Assembly: GCA_029263355.1 (NCBI GenBank)
Contig: JAJCXQ010000262.1
Span: 1 to 40,260, forward strand
Reading direction: 5' to 3'
Length of the DNA: 40,260 nt
Source of the DNA: Acidobacteriota bacterium
GTDB lineage: Bacteria > Acidobacteriota > Thermoanaerobaculia > Multivoradales > J023
Positions within the stretch are counted from its first letter, which is position 1. Every line of letters starts with the position of its first letter. The position numbers were made by a program, and so were the translations under genes. This document shows, in pieces, positions 16,765 through 23,411 of the stretch. Under the pieces are notes generated by a model. That model worked only from the letters and a program-made list of their open reading frames with translations. It did not search any database and had not been told where the DNA came from.

Positions 16765-18846
16765 ATGCAGGTCGATAGCCCGGACAAGATCCGGAACATC
16801 ACTCTCGCGGGGCATGCCGATACGGGAAAGACCACGATTGCCAGTGCTTTGCTGTATACCAGCGGTGCGGTCAACCGCATGCAGCGTGTGGAAGACGGTA
16901 ATACGACAACTGATTTCGAAGCTCAAGAGATCGAACGCGGAAACTCGATCGGTCTGGCTCCATGTTTTGCATCTTGGCGCAAACACAAGGTCAACATCAT
17001 CGATGCTCCCGGCTCTGGGATGTTCGAGGTCGAGGGGCGCGCTGGCGTCCGAGCGACCGATACCATGGTGATGGTCGTCAATGCGGTCTCCGGTGTCGAA
17101 GTCGCGACCGAGCGGATGTGGAAGTTCGCGGAAAGTCTCGAACAACCCGTCTGGTTCCACCTCAACAAGATGGACCGCGAGAACGCCGATTTCGACCGGG
17201 TCGTCGCTGCGCTGAGCAAATACTTCGGAGAAACCGTTGTGCCGACGCAGATCCCGATCGGCAAGGAGCAAGGCTTCGAAGGCGTCGTCGATCTCGTTGA
17301 TGGACGAGCTTACCGCTACACCACCGACGGAGACGGTAAGACTGAGCCGTCCGACCCGCCCGCTGAGCTCGCGGAAACCATCGAAGAGTGGCGCAATCGG
17401 TTGATTGAGAGTATCGCCGAGAACGACGACGAGCTCATGGAGCGGTACTTCGAGGAAGGGACCTTGTCGAAGGACGATCTTCGCGCCGGTCTTCGTGCCG
17501 CCGTCCGCCAGCGTCAACTGTTCCCGGTCTCGCTCGGCTCGGCCGCTCACGGCATCGGTTCCTCCTCTTTCTTGGACGCCATGGTGGACTACCTGCCATC
17601 ACCCTTGGACCGCGGCAACTTTCCAGCAACGGATCTCGGTGGCGAACCCGTCGAGATCTCCACCGGCAACGACGAACCGGTGAGCGCTTTGGTGTTCAAA
17701 ACTCTCAACGATCCTTTCTCAGGCAAGATCTCCATTCTTCGGGTGGTGAGCGGCGAGTTGGCATCAGATTCGACACACTGGAATTCCCGCGCCGAAGAAT
17801 CCGAAAAAATCGGCCAGTTGCTCCACTTGCAAGGCAAGCAAAGCTCACCTACGGCCAAACTCGTAGCGGGCGATATCGGCGGCGTAGCCAAATTCAAACA
17901 CACGGTGAGCGGCGACACGATCTGCGCCAAAGACCGTGTCATCAAGTTGGGCTGGTTCGAGATTCGCCCGCCGGCGATCTCATTTGCCCTCGAACCCAAG
18001 TCGAAGGGCGACGAGGAGAAGATCTCGGAAGCTCTGAATCGGATGATGGAAGAAGACTTGGGGTTGAAATCTGGACGCGATCCGCAAACCCACGAGTTCT
18101 TGCTCTCTGGCGCCGGTCAACTACACGTCGAGTTGGCTGTTGCCAAACTGCACTCACGATTCAAGGTCGATGTCATTTTGCATCCGCCCAAGGTGCCGTA
18201 TCGAGAGACCATTCGCAGGCCAGCCGACGGACACGGGCGACACAAGAAACAGACTGGCGGCCGCGGCCAGTTCGCCGATTGCAGTATCGCGATAGAGCCG
18301 ATAAGGGATGGGGAAGAGTTCGAGTTCGTCGATCAGATCTTCGGCGGCTCGATTCCACAGGGCTTTCGACCGGCGGTAGAGAAGGGAATTCAAGAGGCTC
18401 GCCAGCGAGGTTTTCTCGCCGGTTATCCGGTCTCCGAGTTCCGGGTTCGATTGCTCGATGGCCAGTACCACGATGTTGACTCATCCGAAATGGCGTTCAA
18501 GATTGCCGGTTCGCTGGCCTTCAAGGATGCCATGGCCAAAGCGGCGCCGACACTCCTCGAGCCGATAATGAGTGTCGAAATTCGAACCTCGGAAGAGTTC
18601 ATGGGCGACGTGATGGGCGACCTCTCTCAGCGCCGGGGAAAACCCCTCGGCATGGAAGCCGAGGACGACCGGCAGATCATCAAGGCAACCGTGCCCATGT
18701 CCGAAATGCTGGACTACGCACCCGCCCTGAGATCGATGACTCAGGGACGCTCGAGCTTCACCATGGAGTTCGCACACTACGAAGATGTCCCCAAGCAGAT
18801 CCAAGCCAAAATCATCGCAGCGGCAAAGAAAGACGACGACAGCTAG
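16765..18846 (+). CDS. Divergent elongation factor G-like translational GTPase
   Basis: 693 residues with full EF-G architecture. The G domain motifs are GHADTGKTT (G1, residues 16-24), RGNSIGLAP (G2), DAPGSGMF (G3, near residue 80) and NKMDREN (G4). Domain II, domain III, the domain IV strand HKKQTGGRGQFADC and domain V follow. Canonical EF-G has DTPGHVDF in G3, whose His helps trigger GTP hydrolysis; here that position is Ser. G2 also differs from RGITI. This places it in the EF-G-like paralog group rather than the main translocase. Members of that group are little studied, and roles in ribosome recycling or stress are possible. The normal fusA, expected near rpsL/rpsG/tuf, is not here. Confidence 0.9.
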   Translation: MQVDSPDKIRNITLAGHADTGKTTIASALLYTSGAVNRMQRVEDGNTTTDFEAQEIERGNSIGLAPCFASWRKHKVNIIDAPGSGMFEVEGRAGVRATDTMVMVVNAVSGVEVATERMWKFAESLEQPVWFHLNKMDRENADFDRVVAALSKYFGETVVPTQIPIGKEQGFEGVVDLVDGRAYRYTTDGDGKTEPSDPPAELAETIEEWRNRLIESIAENDDELMERYFEEGTLSKDDLRAGLRAAVRQRQLFPVSLGSAAHGIGSSSFLDAMVDYLPSPLDRGNFPATDLGGEPVEISTGNDEPVSALVFKTLNDPFSGKISILRVVSGELASDSTHWNSRAEESEKIGQLLHLQGKQSSPTAKLVAGDIGGVAKFKHTVSGDTICAKDRVIKLGWFEIRPPAISFALEPKSKGDEEKISEALNRMMEEDLGLKSGRDPQTHEFLLSGAGQLHVELAVAKLHSRFKVDVILHPPKVPYRETIRRPADGHGRHKKQTGGRGQFADCSIAIEPIRDGEEFEFVDQIFGGSIPQGFRPAVEKGIQEARQRGFLAGYPVSEFRVRLLDGQYHDVDSSEMAFKIAGSLAFKDAMAKAAPTLLEPIMSVEIRTSEEFMGDVMGDLSQRRGKPLGMEAEDDRQIIKATVPMSEMLDYAPALRSMTQGRSSFTMEFAHYEDVPKQIQAKIIAAAKKDDDS

Positions 18847-18879
18847 CGCCCCTAGAGGCTCGTCTTTCAACGGAGCTTC

Positions 18880-18908
18880 CCGGGCCGATCTCGCAAGAGT
18901 CGGCCCGG
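18880..18908 (+). terminator. Probable terminator of the EF-G-like gene
   Basis: CCGGGCCGA (18880-18888) pairs with TCGGCCCGG (18900-18908). An inner CTC/GAG stem after a one-base bulge closes on a GCAA tetraloop. It lies about 35 bases after the stop. The following tract is only TTCT, so the U-run is weak. Confidence 0.6.
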
Positions 18909-19027
18909 TTCTAGCTGCTCGGCGCAGCTCGGTTTTGCCGCTCAGCGCAGACCGGTTCTAGCTGCTCAGCTCAGCGCAGACCGGTTTTGCTGCTCAGCGC
19001 AGACCGGTTTTACTGCTCAGCGTCGGG
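18907..19027. repeat. Five-copy tandem repeat, 22-29 bp units
   Basis: Units start at 18907, 18931, 18954, 18983 and 19006 and follow the pattern GGTTTTGCTGCTCAGCGCAG plus ACC. The first is diverged and the third carries a 6-bp internal expansion. Most units contain a small CTGC-N5-GCAG hairpin. The block fills the spacer between the EF-G-like terminator and the sigma-factor gene. No separate promoter is obvious, so the sigma promoter may lie in or just after it. Confidence 0.8.
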
Positions 19028-19060
19028 AACTTTTCTAGGCGGCGAGCGTTATGACGGTTG

Positions 19061-19645
19061 ATGATGTCGATACCAGCCGCCGACGCAAGCCCATTCATCC
19101 GGTCCAAGGCGTTAGATTCTGATGCGTTTGCCGAGCTCATCAATGCTCACAAGCACCCCCTCGTCAACTATCTAACGCGCTTGACCGGAAGCCGAGATCG
19201 TGCAGAGGACGTTGCTCAAGAGACCTTCGTCCGGTTCTACACGCAGTTTCGAAAGTATCGCGAGGAAGGTTCGCTCGCAGCATACCTGTTCCGTATCGCC
19301 ACCAATTTGGTTCGCAGCGAGGAACGCCGAAAGCACCGCTGGCGTCTTTTGAATCCTCTACTGGCGACCAGTAGCTCAGTCTCAAATGGGCAGAGCTCAC
19401 CAGAGAATCCTCAACATGTAGCGCTGGCCAGTGAGGAGACCCGGCAGGTGACGTTGGCACTGAGTTCTCTCGACATCATTTACCGCGCGCCGTTGATCTT
19501 GAGGGAAATCGAAGGGCTCTCTTATCAAGAGATCGCGATTGCCCTGGACTGCAGCGAAGGCACCATCAAATCTCGGCTACATCGAGGCCGTCAACTCCTC
19601 AAGCAGAAGCTGGCGCCCTATTGGAAAGGTACTTGGGACTCATGA
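19061..19645 (+). CDS. ECF-type RNA polymerase sigma factor
   Basis: 194 residues with sigma region 2 (LVNYLTRLTGSRDRAEDVAQ, then ETFVRFY, and FRIATNLVRSEERRKHRW) and region 4 (LSYQEIAIALDCSEGTIKSR with LHRGRQLLKQKL). No region 3 is present, so it is group 4 (ECF). It directs RNA polymerase to a small regulon, normally under control of the neighbouring anti-sigma. The start is uncertain: TTG 19058, ATG 19061 and ATG 19064 are consecutive and there is only a weak ribosome site. A 23-codon frame (19051-19122) with ATG overlaps this start in another phase and could be a leader. The stop overlaps the next ATG (ATGA). Confidence 0.93.
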   Translation: MMSIPAADASPFIRSKALDSDAFAELINAHKHPLVNYLTRLTGSRDRAEDVAQETFVRFYTQFRKYREEGSLAAYLFRIATNLVRSEERRKHRWRLLNPLLATSSSVSNGQSSPENPQHVALASEETRQVTLALSSLDIIYRAPLILREIEGLSYQEIAIALDCSEGTIKSRLHRGRQLLKQKLAPYWKGTWDS

Positions 19646-20097
19646 GCAACGAACGCATCTCAGAATCTCTCCGTGCCCTACCGCACGAAGAGGCGAGTCC
19701 CGAATTCACGGCTGGCGTGTTGGGGCGGCTCAGTAGGCGTCGCCGTCGGGCTTCGTACCTGGGATTGGCTACCGCAGCCGTCCTGGTATTGGCTCTCGGC
19801 CTCGGTTGGAGCGAATGGCGACACCAGCAGGCGCAACAACAGGCCTTGGCTCGCCTCGACGCCCTGCTGGCTGAGAAGCAGGTATTGGAATTCGAGCTCC
19901 GCTATTTACGCCAGCTCACAGATCAGGCGCGACCAGTTGTCTACCTCGGCGCCACCGAGAAGCTCGATCTTGTGTTGGATCTGGCTCATCTCCACAGCCG
20001 GGGGGTAACCGAAACAGGTCGCATTGGGCCTACCGCAACGCAGCGAGCCCGCTTGACCTATCTAGACAAATTTCCACCCCAACGAGTGACCTACTAA
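19642..20097 (+). CDS. Single-pass membrane protein, probable cognate anti-sigma factor
   Basis: 151 residues. A short cytoplasmic region of about 40 residues (MSNERISESLRALPHEEASP) precedes an RRRRR stop-transfer cluster, one membrane helix (ASYLGLATAAVLVLALGLGW) and a coiled-coil-prone extracytoplasmic part (QQALARLDALLAEKQVLEFE). The ATGA overlap with the sigma gene and this topology fit an anti-sigma factor. The HxxxCxxC zinc motif of the common ZAS fold is absent, so sigma binding would be by another fold. Function is inferred from position and topology only. Confidence 0.7.
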   Translation: MSNERISESLRALPHEEASPEFTAGVLGRLSRRRRRASYLGLATAAVLVLALGLGWSEWRHQQAQQQALARLDALLAEKQVLEFELRYLRQLTDQARPVVYLGATEKLDLVLDLAHLHSRGVTETGRIGPTATQRARLTYLDKFPPQRVTY

Positions 20098-20150
20098 GCG
20101 AAAGACCTCCTAAGCGAAGACCTACTCAACGAGCGACCTACTAAGAGAGA
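20088..20150. repeat. Four-copy 15-16 bp repeat spanning a stop codon
   Basis: Units GACCTACTAAGCGAAA (20088), GACCTCCTAAGCGAA (20104), GACCTACTCAACGAGC (20119) and GACCTACTAAGAGAGA (20135). The first contains the TAA (20095-20097) of the anti-sigma gene. The last provides the AAGAGAGA ribosome site for the PDZ gene at 20156. The repeat fills the whole spacer. Confidence 0.8.
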
Positions 20151-20155
20151 AATCC

Positions 20156-20995
20156 ATGCCAATCAAAACACTCACCCCCCATATTGTCCTGACTTCGTTC
20201 CTCATGCTGCTTCTGGGTTCACCGTTGTTCAGCGATTCTCGTGAGTCTGATGAAACCGACAAAACAACGGGCAACGAACTCAGCGATTGCCCGCAGATGG
20301 ACGTCTTGGGCTCTGGCGGTATGCGAGTGATGTCACTCTCGGAGCGCGGCTTTCTCGGAGTCGAAACCTCGAGCCTCACCCCAGAGCTGCGTCAACACTT
20401 TGGCGTACCCGACGACGCAGGCCTGATGATTTCGCGCGTCGTCGAAAACAGCGCCGCAGCCAAGGCTGGTCTGGAAGTCGGCGACATCGTCACACGTGTC
20501 GATGGCGAGAAAATGACCTCAGTAGGACGTCTAGGATCGATCATTCGGCGCCAGACCGGCGGCGAGGCTGTTGACATCGAATATTGGCGTGATGGCCAAC
20601 GAGACGTCACCCAGGCAACCCCCGAAAAGCGCAAACGCTGCGCATTCGATGTCGGCAGCTACCTGGACGGCATCGATCTCGAACACTTGCCTCACCTGGG
20701 TGCGTTGGGGTTGCAGATCAGCGGTGATGCTTTCGAGATCAGTGGAGAAGCTCTCGAGAATGCGATGGAGAGCATGCGGGAGGCTCTAGAGAACCAGGAC
20801 TGGGAGCATCACTTCGAAGACCTGAAGGGCCTCGACCTCGATCAAGTCGAGCAACATCTCGAGCGCGTCCAGAGGCGGCTCGAGCGTCTGGAAAATCGCC
20901 TCGAACGAGAATATGGGCAAGATCTCGAGAACGACGATAAACGACACCACCACCAACGGCATGATCAGGAAAAAAGCGACAACAACACTCTCTGA
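20156..20995 (+). CDS. Exported PDZ-domain protein of the sigma-factor operon
   Basis: 279 residues. A signal peptide (TPHIVLTSFLMLLLGSPLFS) is followed by one PDZ domain at about residues 62-150: RGFLGVETSSL carries the ligand-binding GFLGV loop, then AGLMISRVVENSAAAKAGLE, GDIVTRVDGEKM and GGEAVDIEYWRDG. There is no protease domain. The C-terminal 90 residues are very charged, with a predicted coiled coil (EQHLERVQRRLERLENRLER) and a His/Asp/Lys-rich tail. It lies 58 bases after the anti-sigma gene on the same strand. A role in sensing envelope proteins for the sigma system is plausible, by analogy with PDZ proteins in sigma-E signalling, but unproven. Confidence 0.8.
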   Translation: MPIKTLTPHIVLTSFLMLLLGSPLFSDSRESDETDKTTGNELSDCPQMDVLGSGGMRVMSLSERGFLGVETSSLTPELRQHFGVPDDAGLMISRVVENSAAAKAGLEVGDIVTRVDGEKMTSVGRLGSIIRRQTGGEAVDIEYWRDGQRDVTQATPEKRKRCAFDVGSYLDGIDLEHLPHLGALGLQISGDAFEISGEALENAMESMREALENQDWEHHFEDLKGLDLDQVEQHLERVQRRLERLENRLEREYGQDLENDDKRHHHQRHDQEKSDNNTL

Positions 20996-21026
20996 TCTGC
21001 GCCGCGCAGAACTGCCCACCCTCGAC

Positions 21027-22487
21027 TCAATTGCCGCTGCTGCCGATCCTCTGAGAGTAAACTCGCACAAACTCGGTTTGTTCTAGCTGTGGCAAACAAA
21101 TTCGGAGCATCTCCTGGGCAGTGGCACGGTCACCCGACTCATAAAGTGAAACCGCTAGATAAAACTGATGCTCGGGTCGCCCGGACTCGAAGACGCCAGC
21201 GCGATCAAAATACGTGATGGCAGCGTCCCAACGCGACAACCGATAAGCGATCTCTGCCGCCAAAAGCTGCACCTCGATTTGCTGTGGATTGTCATCCGCA
21301 AGCCTGTGCGCCTCGCTCTGGACTGCTTCTAAATCGTCGCGAGTGCCGGTCTGAAGCAATTCAACAAGTCGCTCGATCTCGGCTCGCGCCGCCTTGGGCT
21401 CGTCTAGCTCAAGGGCCTCGCCAGGCTCCAAACCAGCCGTCTCGGTGGGCTCAGCCGAGGCCGCGGCCAACGGTTCTTCCAATGTTGCTTCTTCAACGAT
21501 CGGCCGCGGGCTCGGTTCAGCCAACGCGGCGGCATCACCTGTTGCCGTCGTCGCCTTCCGTCCGCGTTTGATCTCACGTGTCAGCTGGCGCAACGTTGCT
21601 GGACGGACATCACTTCCGGACAGTTCACCGAGCACGAACTCGGCAGTATCCCAATCGCCCAAACTGATGTGGCACTGAATGCGGGTCAAGTTCAAGTCGC
21701 CTTGCGGCTCGGACTCGAGACAGTGCCCCAGATCGATCAGGGCTTGGTCACAGCTGCCTGATTTGGCGCTCGTCTTGCCCCGCAAACAAAGTGCATCCTG
21801 GCGCCCAGGCTCGCGGAGTAAGACCGCTTCAGCCGCTGCCTGAGCCGCGGCGAAATCGCCATCTTCATAGTCCAACTCAGCCAACAGCAAACGCCAAGTC
21901 GAATACTCGGGCTCGGACTCGATCCGTTGTTTCAACTCCGAACGCTTCTCGTCGTCCGGCATGGAGTCAATCTGCTCTTCGAGCTGCTGGCGAGCGATGT
22001 CATGAAACGGCGGCAGCCGGCGCAGCTTGTCATACGGAATCGCTCGTTTCAGATGCTTCTCCAACGAACGGCGCCGATCAGGATCTAGATCCAATTGCGA
22101 GAAAGCCTCGAAGTCGCGTTCGAGGTCTGAAATCCGGTCGAACGTATGCCCCAAGGTTCCGTCGTCACCGGTTTCGGCTTGCGAAAGAGCCAGTAAGACC
22201 AGGCAGTGCGCCAAGGCCGGTGGCTCTTCCAGCATTCCAAAGCAGGCCAGTCGCAAGTCCACTGCGGCCGCTGCATAGTCGCCTCGGTTATAAGCCTGAA
22301 TGCCATCTTCTTTCAAACGTTCATAGAACGGATCGACTGCCTGCGCTGCCGGCGACCACCCTAGGCTCAATCCGCAGAACAGCGCCGCCACTCGGACAAC
22401 GCCCCCTGTATCCATCAGGGCGAAGGACCTGATTCCTAGTCTCGAACACCATCTACTGTGGCTATTGGGATCGAACATGCATGCCAT
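21027..22487 (-). CDS. Exported TPR-like protein of the polysaccharide operon
   Basis: Up to 486 residues. From ATG 22415 it begins MDTGGVVRVAALFCGLSLGW and reads as a plain signal peptide. ATG 22487 or 22478 would add a 20-odd residue extension but sits only 10-20 bases after the phosphatase stop, with AAGAGA upstream, so the start is undecided. The body is helical repeats of TPR type: AYNRGDYAAAAVDLRLACFG, YEDGDFAAAQAAAEAVLLRE, SKSGSCDQALIDLGHCLES-like, then RLSRWDAAITYFDRAGVFES and YLAVSLYESGDRATAQEMLR. An Ala/Glu/Pro-rich linker (about 315-365) divides the repeat blocks. It is probably a periplasmic scaffold for glycan assembly or export, inferred from its neighbours. Confidence 0.75.
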   Translation of the reverse strand: MACMFDPNSHSRWCSRLGIRSFALMDTGGVVRVAALFCGLSLGWSPAAQAVDPFYERLKEDGIQAYNRGDYAAAAVDLRLACFGMLEEPPALAHCLVLLALSQAETGDDGTLGHTFDRISDLERDFEAFSQLDLDPDRRRSLEKHLKRAIPYDKLRRLPPFHDIARQQLEEQIDSMPDDEKRSELKQRIESEPEYSTWRLLLAELDYEDGDFAAAQAAAEAVLLREPGRQDALCLRGKTSAKSGSCDQALIDLGHCLESEPQGDLNLTRIQCHISLGDWDTAEFVLGELSGSDVRPATLRQLTREIKRGRKATTATGDAAALAEPSPRPIVEEATLEEPLAAASAEPTETAGLEPGEALELDEPKAARAEIERLVELLQTGTRDDLEAVQSEAHRLADDNPQQIEVQLLAAEIAYRLSRWDAAITYFDRAGVFESGRPEHQFYLAVSLYESGDRATAQEMLRICLPQLEQTEFVRVYSQRIGSSGN

Positions 22488-22496
22488 TCTCTTGTC

Positions 22497-23306
22497 TCAA
22501 AAGGAGTGACTCGGTCTTGGAAACTGCCGAATTCCAAGCTTCTCGAAGTTCTCCGTCGGATTCGTTTCGCTGGCATTACGCACTTGCCCCAAAGGGCGAT
22601 TTTCCAGCACAGCTCGAGGATTCTCTACCAACAACTTGTTGGCGAGCTCTTCGCCCTGAGTCGAAGCAATGAGGCGATAGGCCCTGGAAAGTCCCGGCGG
22701 TCGGTTATTGGTGTTGTGAGCATCGCTGGCGACAAAATGCACGATGCCTTCGTCCAGCCATCGGGACGTCGCATTGCGAACCCACCGAGCGCACTCGCCC
22801 GTGACACTCATCGCCGTAACCTGTACCAAGGCACCATGGTTGACCAAGGTCTCCAAATATCTTGGGTCATCTGCAAGCCAACGGATTCTTTCTGGATGAG
22901 CGATCACTGGGTACCACCCTCCGACCGCCAATTCATGAATCACTTCCAGGGGGTCCGGACCCAAGCCTCGATGGTGGAACTCGAGAAGCAGATAGCGTGA
23001 ACCGCTCAGAGAGCACAGGTCACAGTCCGGCAGCTGGTCCAATTCGCTAGCACTCTGAGAGTTGACAGCGATCTCACCTCCGAGGTGGACATCGATAACC
23101 TCAGCTGCCGCGCTCCTAAGCTCGCGCCATTTGGCCTCCAACAGGTCACGATCATTGTTCCACCAACGTTCGTGCCGAAGATGCGGCGTTGCCACCATCG
23201 CCGAACAACCATCGTCCGCCGCCATCCGACACATCGCCAACGAATCTTGTAGATCCGTCGCCCCGTCGTCTATTCCTGGCAACAAATGACTATGCAAGTC
23301 GATCAT
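22497..23306 (-). CDS. PHP-type tyrosine-protein phosphatase (CpsB/YwqE family)
   Basis: 269 residues, the family's normal size. CpsB-type enzymes are metal-dependent phosphatases that dephosphorylate the C-terminal tyrosines of the partner tyrosine kinase and so tune capsule production. The metal ligands are visible in order: DLHSHLLPGIDDGA, ATPHLRHE, GGEIAVN, LLEFHH, PVIAHPER and VASDAHN. ATG 23306 (MIDLHSH) is the family's usual start and has GAGGA 11 bases upstream. ATG 23348 would add 14 residues. It lies directly downstream of the Wzc-type kinase, its expected substrate, separated by a spacer with a duplicated hairpin. Confidence 0.92.
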   Translation of the reverse strand: MIDLHSHLLPGIDDGATDLQDSLAMCRMAADDGCSAMVATPHLRHERWWNNDRDLLEAKWRELRSAAAEVIDVHLGGEIAVNSQSASELDQLPDCDLCSLSGSRYLLLEFHHRGLGPDPLEVIHELAVGGWYPVIAHPERIRWLADDPRYLETLVNHGALVQVTAMSVTGECARWVRNATSRWLDEGIVHFVASDAHNTNNRPPGLSRAYRLIASTQGEELANKLLVENPRAVLENRPLGQVRNASETNPTENFEKLGIRQFPRPSHSF

Positions 23307-23368
23307 AGCTTGGACATTCCTCGAAAGTTTCGAGTCGACCACCGACATCGGGTCGGACACCACCAGTG

Positions 23369-23411
23369 ACACTGCCGATCAGGCAGCCAATAACACTGCC
23401 GATCAGGCAGC
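23369..23411. repeat. 19-bp direct repeat with hairpins at the wzc-type stop codon
   Basis: ACACTGCCGATCAGGCAGC occurs at 23369-23387 and 23393-23411, identical. Each copy contains the hairpin CTGCC-GATCA-GGCAG. On the minus strand the 23393-23411 copy holds the last codons and TGA of the tyrosine kinase. The second, 24 bases on, repeats GCT GCC TGA in the same frame. Confidence 0.85.

Noticed and set aside
16657..17550. 297-codon minus-strand frame opposite the EF-G-like gene
   Set aside because: Antisense to conserved GTPase motifs, no ribosome site and no protein family resemblance.
18907..19027. CRISPR-like array
   Set aside because: Units are adjacent and vary in length, there are no unique spacers between them, and no cas gene is near.
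20101..20120. Anti-Shine-Dalgarno-like ACCTCCT in the anti-sigma/PDZ spacer
   Set aside because: It resembles the 16S rRNA 3' end, but it is explained as a point variant of the repeat unit GACCTACTAAG.
23369..23411. Rho-independent terminator after the tyrosine kinase
   Set aside because: The hairpins have only 5-bp stems and no T-tract follows on the minus strand; the phosphatase gene continues in the same direction.
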